NCBI GenBank assembly: GCA_017979445.1
Contig: CM030713.1
Location: 25,527,163-25,591,162, forward strand
Direction: 5' to 3'
Length of the DNA: 64,000 nt
From: Akebia trifoliata
Lineage: Eukaryota > Streptophyta > Magnoliopsida > Ranunculales > Lardizabalaceae
Shown in pieces: positions 32,389-43,951 of this stretch (within the stretch, counting starts at the first letter, position 1; each line of letters opens with the position of its first letter). The translations under genes were made by a program, and so were the position numbers. The notes below the pieces were generated by a model. The model was not told where the DNA came from. It made no database searches and saw nothing but the letters and a program-made list of their open reading frames with translations.

Positions 32389-32578
32389 GATTTATCGGAC
32401 ATACCTATATGTTGCAATTTTATCATAAAAACTCCCTTACTTTATTAAGTTTGTTACATGAACAATCCTTACCTTATGAATTAGGCTATCATGACTAACT
32501 TAGTAAGATTTCAAATCCTACTAAAGGTCATAGGGCCCACATGAATTATCAAATTAGCAATACAACAACACTGGCTTC
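32389..32578 (-). repeat. Dispersed repeat R1, copy 2 (inverted)
   Basis: The reverse complement of this interval follows 6730-6920 closely: TGTGGGCCC, TTAGTAGGATTTGAAATC, AATAAAGTAAGGGAG and the final GTCCGATAAATC are shared. Confidence 0.65.
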
Positions 32579-32707
32579 TAGATTTAATAGGAAAATCAGA
32601 TTTAATGAAGAAAAAAATAAAATAAAATAAAAACCCTTTCAACTTTGATGGTAGGTGTTGAAAGTAGATGGGTATCACTAACGTTCCCTTGAAGGGACTT
32701 CTTTAAT

Positions 32708-32934
32708 AAGAGTCTTGATGATATGACTTACCAGGTGGCATACTCAAATGACTCCATGATGTGGACAAGTTCAATAATCGCAGATCATTAGGTCTTGGGA
32801 TATACAAAATACATTTTTTATGGGAAAAATGCAATAATGTATCCCAAGGCGTACAGATCTACGGTTCTTAAACTTATTCAAGTCATGGAATCATTTGAGT
32901 ATGGTACCTGGCAAGTAATATTATAACGAATCTT
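32708..32934. repeat. Hairpin repeat (ACGT-arm family), copy H6
   Basis: Arms include CCAGGTGGCATACTCAAATGA against TCATTTGAGTATGGTACCTGG, with apical GGTCTTGGGATAT against TATCCCAAGGCG. It is more diverged than H3-H5 and the ACGT cores are mutated. Confidence 0.75.
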
Positions 32935-32977
32935 TTTATAAAAATGAAACAGTTAGATCTCCCAGGCGAATCTCTCT

Positions 32978-33155
32978 TAATATATATATTACACTCAACT
33001 GACATGGAATGTGTACAGAATCATATATATGTTTTCTCGAGATACACATGAAAAAAATGAATGGTTCAATTCGTAATTACGTGTTACAACTTCCAACGAA
33101 TCCCAACTTCCATAAAAAACGCAGTTATATAGCGAAGAAGTGTTGAGTTAGGGCA
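32978..33155 (+). promoter_or_regulatory. HINT4 proximal upstream region with a half hairpin
   Basis: It contains CTGACATGGAATGTGTACAG and TTTTCTCGAGATACACATG, the left arm and core of the ACGT-arm family without a right arm. The HINT4 ATG follows about 100 bases later. TTATATAG at 33125-33132 could act as TATA, but it is only about 25 bases from the ATG, so I do not rely on it. Confidence 0.35.
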
Positions 33156-35317
33156 ATGGCGGGAGCTGGAACGTGCTTGTTCTGTCAAATTGCTCGTTCT
33201 TCCACTTCTACCCCTCTCCTCTACACCGTCAGATCCTTCTTCTCTCCTCATTTTCGATATATTTTTTTTCAATTTGTATTCGAATTTTACCCTAAACAAG
33301 AATCCGATTTTTAATTTACTTTTTATTGTTTTTTCCGACTTTTGCAGGATGACCAGATCGTTGCATTTCAAGATATCAAACCTTCAGCATTAAGGTGGTT
33401 AATTAGTTTTAGGGCTTGTTTGGGTTTTAATTTTTCTCCATAATTTTCCATCTTTCTATGGCAAAATGGTGATCCAAACATATGCAGTTGTGATTCTTGA
33501 AATTGGGTTTGTATTTGTGTAGATTATTTCAGATCTTGATCTAATTTTAGTACAGAAAAAGATGGTCTTTTATAACTTGTTGGAAACTGCTCATGATCTC
33601 AAATGGTTTTTTTTTTAATACTAATTAAATGATCAATAATATAAGAAATATCTCATCCATTTTTTATTTGGTATTGGTTTTACAGACTACTTTTATTTTC
33701 TTGATCAAATTGATAGGCATTATTTGGTAATTCCTGTGGAGCACATTTCATCAGTTAAAGACCTCCAAAAAAGAACAGAAGATTATAATTTGGGTACTTT
33801 TAAATTCTCAGCAAGGATGATTAACATGCATTTTTTTGATTATTTGGGGAATTCCCAACATTTTGTTACTTTATAATTCTTTGTGTCTTTTATAATTTCT
33901 GTTATTTGGATTGTCTACAGTGAGTCACATGTTGAGTGTGGGTCAAAGTCTACTACACAAAGATGCACCTGAGTCCAAGCATTACAGGTATGGTTCTCCA
34001 CGTATATATGTTACTCAAATGATTTGAATCTTGTGTATTAATCACTCTATATAAAAATCGTATGATTTTTCTTAATGAATTCTAGTATTTTACTATGAGG
34101 TTCATCATTTGAATCTTACTATTCTAGGAAATCTTATGGTTAGACTAAAAACCCGAGGCACATTTTTTAGGTGAAAACAATGACTGATGCATGTGTAGTT
34201 TTGTTTTTTTTCCTGAGCCTTAAAATACAAATATTAGTTTTTTTTTTTTTTTCTTCTGAAATTTTATGTTCTATCAGCTAACACAAATTACAAGACATGA
34301 ATATCCATCCTTGCAATTTGCAAATCGAGAATTAAGACTATTGGTGAGATACAAAAACATGTTTAATCTGACTATGAATTAATACAGCCAAGGACGAGGA
34401 TCTTCCTAATTATTTTATTTTCTTCCTAAATTACTTAGGTAATCAGGGACAGAGCTAGCAGGAGCAATTGCCCCAACAAAACTTAGAGATACCACTGTAT
34501 TCTCAACTAATTACATGCCCATTTGCCCCCACTCCCTCACCTCCCTCCAATTTTTGCCCCCCCTTCTTGATTTTTTGAAGATGACATTGCCTCTTGACTG
34601 GGCCTTCTCTCATAGACTAATTGGAAATGACCTAAATATCATTTTCCTCAATTTCTAACAAAAAACCTAAATAGTTTGTACCCACTACGAGAAAATTCTG
34701 GCTCTGCCCCTATAGGTGATAATAATTTGTTTTGATTTTTTTTCCCTTTTTCTTTTGAAAGAGGCTTTGGTTTGTATAACCATAGGATTAGGTCAATATC
34801 TTATAATGGATGTAACATTTGTAAGAGTTAGTACATAACGTTTCATTTTTATGATGAGTTTTGAAGTAATTAGGAATATTATTTCATATTTGTCTACTCA
34901 TGAAGAAAAATCTTATGATTCAATGAATTGAATCCCGATTCAAATCGTATCGTACGGACTATTTTGGAATTTGATTCGACTCGACAACATTTTTTATTAG
35001 TTCTTATTCTCCATCTGAATTGGTTCTGCTGAGTGTAGAATGCTTAGGAGCTAGCTTTTGATGAATATTTGTAGTCGTGACCATGGTTTAAAATTTCGTT
35101 TCGTTTTGGTTTGTATGAGCTGAAACGTCTCGGATTTTCAACCTTCCGAGACGATACACCTATAGAATCGAAACATTCAAGGTTTCGATTCCAAAGTTCT
35201 CATTTTCTCTTTTGATCTGGTTTTCTGATGGAGAATTGACTTCAATCAAGGTTTCTCAAGCTATTTTTTGATTGCGACCTCCATAAACGATGGTATCGAG
35301 ATCCGATTGTGACATCA

Positions 35318-35358
<41 letters not shown>

Positions 35359-38065
35359 ATACCCGGATCATCGGCACCAAAGTTCAAGGTTCGGTTAACT
35401 CATCGTCTTCATCTCCATCTTCTCGTACTCCTCTGTTTTTCGATTTTTTGGATACAGATTCGAGATTGTTCGAAACATGCAATGTACTAGAACTGATAAT
35501 ATGCCCTTCATTTTAGTCTCCCTTCAAACACTTTAGGAATTTAAAAAAAGGCCCATATATTTAAGTGGATATTTGAGAAACCCTTGTATTTTAAAATTAA
35601 TGACATATCCCTTGATTTGGTATCCTTTGAAAGACAATAAATGTTTCGAATGTATCACAATGTTTCAGTTTTTGAAAAATCCAAAACATCGAGACGAAAC
35701 AAGATTTTAAACCATGGACGTGAATTCATTTTATTTCAAGTTCCCTTAGCTTTTCTCTTACTTTGAAGTATTTCTATATGGTTCCTTGTCATATTGGGGT
35801 TTGCTAAACTTCGTTTCATTTATGTTGAGTTTTCACTGTTTATATGATGAGGGCTAGGTTGGACAACATTCAGTGCTTGTGAATTACTGGGGCATTTCTT
35901 AATTTCGGGAAGCTTCTTTATGCAAGTCACTAGGGTGCCCCTTATCATGGAATTGTTGAATTACTGGTAAGTTGTGTGTGCAGCTATCATCAGCAAAACC
36001 TATCCCAAAAATATGAGAAAATGTTTTCTGGTGAGTTTTTTGGGCGTACACTTTTTTTTTTCGGCAAGTTGTCCTAGGATCTCTTTAGGATTAACTATAG
36101 CTCCCCAGTTTCTTTAGACGAGTGGAGTTGGGGCTCATATTGGGAGGTCGTTAAGTTTTGCTCGTTTTGAGGTGTGTTTCAATGGGCCTATGATTTCTCA
36201 TCTCCAATTCATAGGCAATACCTTAGTGTCTGTTAATGCTTCTAGTGACCAAATGAGGTTCCTTAGTGGTCTCCTTTGTTGTTCCAAGGCGATATTAGGG
36301 TAGGCTTAAAATCCTCGTAAGTGCAAGATTTTGCGGTTAGGGCCTGTGTCCAACTCGATTCTTTAGGCTAGATACATGCCTTCATGGGTTGTTAGGTGGG
36401 ATCTTGCCTACTTCCCATCTGGGATTCCTCTTGGGAGTGACTTGTAGGAGCAAAGCCATTTGGGATCCTATTCTTGAGAGAGTTAACTGTTGCTTAAACT
36501 CATGGAAGTCGAGATATTTTGAAGGGAGGCAAATTGATCTTTTTGAAATCCACACTGGCGAGCATCCCATATATTTCTTCTAATTTTTTTTTATGCCAAA
36601 AAGCATCGAGTGCTAGTAGGGCAAACAGGAAATTGTTATGAAGATTTGGCCTTGAGTCTGAATTTTTATGGAGGGTTATTGTGGCGAAAATCGATCAAAA
36701 ACCTTTGGACGGGTAAGTCTGGAAGGAAGGTCGTATATGGGTGGAGTGTGAAAAGATATCCTTAGAAGTGCTTTCTAAGTTTCATATTAGAGTTATTTTC
36801 AAGGTGGGCAAGAGGAATCGGTTCTTGGAAGACCATTGGTGTGCCTCATCTTCTCTTTGTCGCCATTAGCCGGACCTATATTCCATCTCCTTGAAGAAGA
36901 TGTTGCATGTCATCGGTTTCATGTGTTAAATTGGGTTGTTCCCTCTTGGGACATTGGTTTCAGTAGTAGAGTTAATGATCAGGAGGCTGAATCCATCGCT
37001 TTGCTTTGCAGTCACCTCAAATCCCTTGTCTTCAATCCATCGGAAGAAGACGATTGGGTGTTGGTAGAATCAGGTAGGAATCTTCTCGTTCGAGTTATTC
37101 TATCAGTCTCTTGCAAAAGCTTCCTCTTTGGAGTTCCCTGCTCTATGCAGTTTGGGGAAAAATTTTAAACCTTGGACAATATCCTGGAATGTGATGTAAC
37201 TTCTGTCAATTTTTGTGTTATTTGTAGGGCTAATGGTAATCAGTTAGTCACTTGATCATCCATTGTTCCTTCTCACAGGAGGTTTGGTCCCATTTCTAAG
37301 TTTCTTGGTGTTTCCCATCCTCTGAAATTTAAGTTTTCTCTAGTTGGCAAATCAAGGCCTTTTCACTCCAGAGAAAGGATTCTTTGGGGGTAACTTCTTT
37401 TGCAATGTGCTGGGCCATTTGGAGGGATAGGAAGAATTGGATTTTTTAACAAAAAGAGTGGTCTTTGCAAGGGTTGTCAATGGGGGTGGGTGATGGTTTT
37501 CTATCTTTTGGCAATTATCATTAAGGATTTTAAGGGTATCTTCTTTGAAGACTTCCTGTAAAGGGAGAGGGTACTTGTGGTTGGTTTTCTCCCCCTCTTC
37601 TCTATTTCTTCTCTCTTGCATTGTGAAGTTTTTTGTTTTTTTTTGCTTGGTTCTTGCATTGTGAAGTTGGTAGGTCTTCTTGACCTCTATTCTTCTTTTA
37701 TAAAATTTCTTTATCAATAACAAAAATAGGCATGTGCATGCTCTAAGCTTCTTAGGTTGCTTTTTACAGATTTGGGTTCCATCAACCTCCATGGAATAGT
37801 GTTGATCATCTCCATCTCCACTGTTTTGCACTTCCCTTCATACCCAGGTATGCTGGTTCTATTTGGAATTTTTCTCTGTTTTCTGTTTTGTTTTAATCTT
37901 TCTTTGTGTGAGATAATTAGAACCCGTTACATACAAGTTACATACCACTTCCTTCTATAATTCTTAAAGTACTTGAACAGATGGAAGCAAGTAAAGTACA
38001 TTTCTTTGGGACCCCTTGGTGGTTTCCTTGAGGTTGAGAAATTGTTGGAGAAGATAAAGCCATAA
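33156..38065 (+). CDS. HINT4: Histidine triad (HIT) nucleotide-binding protein, HINT4/HINT3-like, six exons
   Basis: HIT proteins are nucleotide hydrolases or transferases; the plant HINT3/4 branch is reported to act on adenosine 5'-phosphosulfate (from memory). Exons: 33156-33227, 33348-33394, 33717-33793, 33921-33987, 37770-37847, 37981-38065. All introns are GT...AG. The joined length is 426 bases, which is 141 codons plus TAA and the usual family size. CLFC lies at residues 7-10, then VAFQDIKPSAL, RHYLVIPVEHIS, and SHMLSVGQSLLHKDAP. The HIT motif HLHLHCF is at 101-107 after FGFHQPPWNSVD, and the protein ends LGPLGGFLEVEKLLEKIKP. The catalytic His pattern is intact. Intron 4 (33988-37769) holds two MITEs and a LINE. 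The neighbouring PRMT7 and protease genes favour HINT4 over HINT3. Confidence 0.93.
34444..34712. mobile_element. hAT-type MITE in HINT4 intron 4, 269 bp
   Basis: CAGGGACAGAGCTAG and CTGGCTCTGCCCCTA are diverged forms of the CAGGGGCGGAGC terminus. Flanks TAGGTAAT (34436-34443) and TAGGTGAT (34713-34720) are an 8-bp target duplication with one change. The interior has TTTGCCCCCACTCCCTCACCTCCCTCC-type sequence as in the 4481 copy. Confidence 0.82.
35082..35716. mobile_element. CATGGTTTAAA-type hAT element, 635 bp, in HINT4 intron 4
   Basis: The termini CATGGTTTAAAATTTCG and CGAAACAAGATTTTAAACCATG match the ends of the 4.9-kb hAT at 8438 and the MITE at 40465. Flanks GTCGTGAC and GACGTGAA agree in 6 of 8. 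It contains GAGACG-type words near both ends and a (GA)18 microsatellite at about 35319-35355. Confidence 0.65.
35319..35355 (+). repeat. (GA)n microsatellite
   Basis: About 18 GA units inside the 35082-35716 element. The apparent RE-repeat reading frame over it is not a gene. Confidence 0.95.
36120..37728 (+). mobile_element. LINE (L1-type) fragment in HINT4 intron 4
   Basis: Plus-strand remnant of an ORF2 C-terminal half. At 36199-36230 ISHLQFIGNTL stands where the RT motif HLQFADDT is expected, so both catalytic Asp are gone. SKAIWDPILERVNCCLNSWK then RYFEGRQIDL at 36447-36540 is the conserved segment after RT. A later VGKRNRFLEDHW-like stretch near 36805 matches the usual LINE tryptophan motif. 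The element ends near TTTATCAATAACAAAAATAGG (37728) with a weak A-rich tail. It has many stops. It lies sense-oriented within the intron. Confidence 0.8.
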
Positions 38066-38280
38066 ATTTCAATCCATTCTTAAGTTGTGGTATCCAAATC
38101 TGTAAGCATTCTGATTACTTGGTTACTGAGACAAATGCTTCTGTTAAAGTTATGTCTTTAATAAGCATATATAGATTTGGAATCCATGAAAATTGTACTA
38201 TTTGTAGGTTGCTAACCATTAGGTCTCCCATTTCGTTATATATGCAAGTCATACAGTCCGCATGCTCTCATGCCCATTTC

Positions 38281-38564
38281 CATGGGCGGACTTAGAGTGG
38301 GGGCAATGGGGGCACTTGCCCCCCATAAGTATTTTCAAACATACCAGGAAGTAATGGGCTATTGCGACAGATAATAGCGGTGGATAAAGAAATTTGCCGC
38401 TATTGCCCCCACAAAAAAAAGTTGCAACTCTTAGTTGCCCCCACAAAAACTTTTCCACTTTTACATTGCCCCCACAAAATTCTTTTACACTCTTAGTTGC
38501 CCCTACAAAACAATGTCCACTCTTATGTTGCCCCCACAAGGGTAAAATCCTGGCTCCACCCCTG
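38281..38564. mobile_element. hAT-type MITE just 3' of HINT4, 284 bp
   Basis: It begins CATGGGCGGACTTAG and ends CTGGCTCCACCCCTG, with TTGCCCCCACAAAA repeated about five times inside. Perfect 8-bp target duplication CCCATTTC at 38273-38280 and 38565-38572. It may lie in the HINT4 3' untranslated region, 215 bases after the stop codon. Confidence 0.86.
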
Positions 38565-38572
38565 CCCATTTC

Positions 38573-39103
38573 ATAATGCTTTTTCTATGGTTGCATGGAT
38601 CATCTGTGTGAAGTGCCACCCTTACCTTGAATTCACTATGGCAAGACCCTAGTCAAGGTGGAGCTCCCGCCTCCAAAGAACTTACCTCCTACGGCATTTT
38701 ATACGAACCCAAGATGTTTCATATCATAAGATAGCATGATCCTACTCTTTATCGACACCTCTATTCTTATTTTTATCTTCCTTTCTGTCTTCACTCGTCC
38801 ATCTCAACATCCTTATCTTTGTTAACCATTCTTTTAACATGATATCTTCTTCAACTATCAATCCCATAAAGCTGGTATCATCGTCTTACAAAGTTTTCCA
38901 TTTAGTTTATGTAGAATGGGTTTGTCACATATCATTGTCAAAGACTTCTTTATATTCCGAGGTCTCCATTGTAAAAAAACAGCTGTTGATATTAAGTTGA
39001 TTGAGGAATTTCATTTCTTAAGGGAACATCATTTTATCGAGACTTAGTATGGTTAGAAATATTCAAAAACAAAACTTCCCTTGTGTAATCTGACATTAAC
39101 GTC
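38573..39103. other. Intergenic, nothing recognised
   Basis: AT-rich spacer between a MITE and a LINE tail, without supportable features. Confidence 0.5.
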
Positions 39104-39625
39104 ATTTTTTTTTTCTTTTTGATAAGTACATTTTGTATTAATGCAAGGAAAAGATGTCCTCAAAAAGGATACAACCATCTCTCCCCACTAACAATATCCC
39201 ACCTAAATAAAAAAATCTTCAAAAAGACCCCCTCTAAAATCATTAAACCGCTTACACCAAAAGATCAAGCAGCCAAGAATATTGAAAATGATCTCTTGCA
39301 TTGAGCTTTCCTTTCCATCAAACGTACAGCCGTTCCTCTCCTTCTACAAGCCCCAACAAACTGCGAAAAGCGTGAGTTTCCAAAGAATCTTCAACCTGCT
39401 AGAAATGGAGGTGGACTTCCAGCCAACCAAAAGAGACAAAAACAGAATACAGATGACACCAAAAGAGCGAGAGCTTAAGCAAAGAGAGAAGGAAAAGACC
39501 ACACCCCAAAAGCCAACTCACAGTGAATAAGAAGATGATCCACCAACTCTCCACTCACTTTATACAAACAATAATAATCCACCAGAACAAGACTTTTACG
39601 TCGAAGAAGATTGTTAACAACTTCA
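39104..39625 (-). mobile_element. LINE 3' end, minus strand, about 0.5 kb
   Basis: The T-rich run at 39105-39120 is a minus-strand poly(A) tail. Minus-strand translation of about 39500-39620 gives NNLLRRKSLVLVDYYCLYK then ELVDHLLIHCELAFGVW, the zf-RVT finger of plant LINEs. The remaining 3' part is frameshifted. Severe 5' truncation is typical of L1 insertions. Confidence 0.72.
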
Positions 39626-40456
39626 GTAACTCTGAAATAAATATTTTACGTGGTGTTCTCATCATTGACATCAATCTAGTTATGCCATTCTATTCTTTCT
39701 GGTATCATAATCTGTTATGCCTCCTTCACAGCCTGCACTGAATTTATGGTTATGTTTTAATCTGCTTGACCAACCCATATCTAAAGGTTTAAACTAATCA
39801 TCTAATATCACTGACCATGATCATTTTAGTTCCATAAAAATTAGTTTAAGCTTGATTCTGCTCTATAAAGTCCATTACACAGGGTTGGTCCATTAGTAGG
39901 ACTTAGTATTCTATTAACTATTAGGAAGTAATTAATTTTGGTGCATCATCCCAAAAGAGAATGATTGATTGTATAACATATCAACATTGTGACTAGTAAA
40001 TAAATATTAACTGTCGTACAACACGATTTGCTCACATGCACTACTTGGGAGTCTCATTTCTTATGATTTACTTTAGTTTAATAATTGCCATTTTATTAAT
40101 GATTTATGAAATACTAAGTTATTATATTTTACTTGGTAATACTTGTCCCCCACAAGATGAATTTTTCCATGTGGCTCACTTCATAGCTGTTGGATTTTAG
40201 CTTTAGCTTCGTCAGGGGGTTTGAACCTTATGAGCTTTAATGTGTGGACCTGTTTATAAAGCCCATAACGTAATAGATGATCTATTACAAATGGTAAATT
40301 TCATTGTCTCAGCTGGACCGACAAGCATATGCCAAATTAAATATTGGTATGATGAGGAGACACATTTGGGCCCATTTTGGGTTTGATGTGGGCTTTTGCT
40401 TCTAAGAATTGTAGTAGGAGCAGAAGCGACGGAAATGCGTCGTAAAATTACTGTTT
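39626..40456. other. Intergenic, nothing recognised
   Basis: AT-rich, with no repeat or coding signal I can support. Confidence 0.5.
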
Positions 40457-40464
40457 GGTAGAAG

Positions 40465-40661
40465 CATGGTTTTAAAACTCATTTTGACGTCTCGGACGAG
40501 TTTTCTGATACTTTTGAGTTGTCTCGTTCAACAATGAGACAAATGAACCATGTTTTTAAATCTCATCGGATACCTTTGACTTGTCTATTTGTCTCGTTGG
40601 TGGACGATACCGAGACGTATTGGACGAGTCGTCTTGGTCTTGGACGAGATTTAAAACCAGG
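40465..40661. mobile_element. Non-autonomous hAT MITE, 197 bp, related to the 8438 element
   Basis: Starts CATGGTTTTAAAACTCA and ends GAGATTTAAAACCAGG, with GGTAGAAG directly duplicated at 40457-40464 and 40662-40669. The interior repeats GTCTCG, GACGAG and TTGTCTCGTT, the same subterminal words as the ends of the 4.9-kb hAT at 8438-13348. Confidence 0.88.
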
Positions 40662-40669
40662 GGTAGAAG

Positions 40670-43630
40670 TGCATTTTAAGAAAATGTCGAAATAAGAGAA
40701 TTTTACCTTTTTGTAAAAAATTAAATTCCAGAGAGAATGTATCAAAATATGCTAAAAATTGCATTTTCAGGAAATATTATTTTTCAGCATTGTTTGGTTT
40801 TTTGTTTTAAGTTCTTGGTGACTGGTAGCTCTCAATTTTGATGGTTGAACCCATGGTTCCAAACTGGATGATTTGACCAAGTTGTCTAAGAGTTGATGCA
40901 TTTGATGGTCCCTACTGTTAGGCATAAAAGCTAATAAAGTTGGTTCAATCTTGACCTAAAATATAGTCGTTGATCCACACTCCTTACCAACTAGACAACT
41001 AGCCAACTATTCAATGATTAATGGCAATGATGAACATGTCCCACCCCCCATTTCTTATCATAAAACACAAAACACCAAATCATCTCTTTCTCTAATCATC
41101 CAAACCCCCATTTTTATTTATTATTTTTTTAATTTTCTGTGGAGATAATGATGCACTTCCCATTAAGAGTAGAAAAATTTATAAATAAATAAAAAGAAAA
41201 GGTATTATTATTATACTACACAGAAAGTAATTTAATTTTCAGTGGATGGTTTCCCAGGTCCCCAACCAGCTGGCAAACAGTAGGCTTTCCTCTTTAAGGT
41301 TTTTGGCCACTTGATTTCCCAACTCTTGAAATCTATCCCATCTCCAACCCATGACGTCTGCTTTAAGTCTCTGTCTCTCTCTCTCTCTCTCTCTCCATCT
41401 CCATGTCCATCTCTATCTCTGGGCTTCAAGCCAGCTGTGGACGCATTAATAAACAATTTTTTGTTCTTGTTTTGTAGTGTTTCTCGTGTAGAGTTGGTCA
41501 GTTGGCTGCTGCTCACGAGAATCTAGTCCACATCAAAACAGTAGTAGAGTAGACCTAACTGGTCAGTTGGCTAATATTTTCCATTTTGGCACGAAGTACA
41601 ATGCATCAGATGATACGTGGCGGGTGTTACAGTAAGTGTGTTTTAATTTGGAACAGCTGGTGCCCCCGGCCCTTTTAAGCTAAAATGACGATTTTGAGTG
41701 GTTTTTTGTTTTGGTTTTCTCCTGACCTGACCTGACCTAACCTAACATAGATCCATCGTAGGATAGCTGTCTACGAATCAGTGTCAAGTGGGACCCATAT
41801 GTATGATTGGTTGTGTCTGGTGTGGTCTCAGTTGAATGATTGTAGTCCTCTCATCTAACTATCACATTGATTTTAGTAAAGTATTGTGATCAGTTCCACA
41901 CATTCTTGAATGTAAACTACACCTATTTCTATGATAATCGCGGGTTCTTTTGTTCTGTGTATCCTTTGTTCTTTAATCTTCCACGTATTAGATTACACTT
42001 ACATGGATCTCCTTATTCTTAAGATTGTATATCTTTATCTTTGTTAAATTTTACTTATTTATTCCTAATTGTATCTCTTGATCATTTACTCTTTGAAATC
42101 TGGATTACTGTTTTCAAATTTCGTGACTCACCCATTTTATATTTGAGGCCATATGTTGGTGTGGTGTAATGTATAATGTCGGGCTGATGGTTAAATTATC
42201 AATTTAGTGTTAAGTTGTGTGTGGTGCCCGCAATCATTTTAAATATAAAAATTCTATTCGTTTGAAGTGTGCATTGTCATTTATTTACATTGGAGAACAT
42301 CATCTATATTCGAAGTCAGATTGATTCTTTTGGAATTTGGTTCTCAACTTCACAAATTTTTCGACTTAAGCTTAATACAATCTTTTCTTGCCCATCTCTA
42401 TGTTAGTAAAGTCCAATCATATTGTTTAACGAACAAAGTACACAATTGAACAATCTAGATCACTTTTACTTTTTTGTCCTGCTAGATTTTTTATTTTTTA
42501 TTTTTTATTTTTGGGTGGGGGGGTTTGGATTTCATATGAATCTAATCATAGTGTTGTAATGTTGAGGTCATAAATTGAGTCAAACCTTTGAAATGTTTGA
42601 GGAGCATGTTTTAATCTTTAATTAGGACAGGTTACCAAATTCCTTATAAAGGTATTGAACTACAAATCAGTTTGAACCGAATCAATTCGTGGTACAGTTC
42701 GCTTTTAGGTTCGTAAGATGTAGAAAACTAAACAAATTTTAATATTTTACTTAAATTATTTAGGTTCTCCTTTACATATTGATAACATTGAGATGTCTTC
42801 CTAAAATTTCAAATTGCTAACATACCCTTTTGACCTTGGTCTTTATTAATAAATTGATGAAAAATGACTCAATACCCTCATCTTCAACCTATTAAATAAT
42901 AATAAAAAGCTTGACTTTTTTCTTATCAAAATCTGCCATTTTCTTTATCTTATTCATCACTTCAACCTTCAAATGTCCTCATCTTTTTCTATCCTTACGA
43001 ATCGGGTTTATTCTCGAGTAGCGAACTACGAATCTGAATTTGAATTGAGCGAATTCACAAATCAAGTAACATGAGAAAAAACTTTGAAGTGGCAATCCCG
43101 TGTCAAAATTTTGAAGAAATCCTCTCTTTTGGATTATACGTGGCATTTTCAAGGTGTTATTCCAAATATTGAAAAAAAAATGTAGGGGTACAAAATAAAT
43201 ACAAAAATTCCAAGTGTCTTCTAATGAAGAGGGTCAGACTCGATAACATAGAACTAGGATTTGATAAATAATTTAAGAAATTAGGGTGTAATAAGTAAAA
43301 GTTAAGGTGTCAATATCATCTTTTTAGAGAGAGATTTTGATCATAATGCCCAAAACTTATTTGTTGAAGAAAGATACCTTGAAAAATATAAAAATATAAT
43401 TTACGAAGTAATATATCATTCAAATCTAGGTGGATATAGGAATCAATTTGTATCCAATCTAGATCTGATGCGGTAAAAGGGACATCAACCCATGTATCCT
43501 AACCAATTTTTTAAATTTGGATAGACTTGAAGAAATCAAAATCGCTAAATTTGGATTTGGATAACTTTGATTTTGAATAAAATTTGAACTATTTTAATTA
43601 GATGGATTTTTAGGTATTACCAATCACTAA
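40670..43630. other. Intergenic, about 3 kb, no gene recognised
   Basis: It contains a (CT)n tract at about 41366-41394, a CCTGACCTGACCTGACC run at 41722 and a G-run at 42520. The stretch 41230-41800 is less AT-rich and CT-tracted like a plant 5' leader, but no ORF over 75 codons or splice-consistent exon set convinces me. Confidence 0.4.
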
Positions 43631-43898
43631 GTGTATGTTTGATTGCACATAGAAAATATGGTAGAAAATGTCATTTTTCATGTGTTTAATTGCATTTTTT
43701 CATGGAAATTTATTTTTCACCCTAACAAAAAGTCCACAAAAACATGAATATTACCAAAATATAAGTGGGAAAATAAAATTCATCTAAATTTTCTGTCTCA
43801 AAAATATTTTCTTCTTCTTCACTCAAATCTTCTTCTTCCCCACCACTTCCACTACAGTCAACCTCATCGTCGTCACCACCATCATCAACCACCTTCTT

Positions 43899-43951
<53 letters not shown>

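Noticed and set aside
35319..35516. Arg-Glu repeat protein frame
   Set aside because: Translation of a (GA)n microsatellite inside a transposon in a HINT4 intron.
41311..41526. Ser-Leu-rich frame near 41.3 kb as a gene
   Set aside because: It depends on a (CT)n tract, has no homology I can recall and no supporting splice structure.
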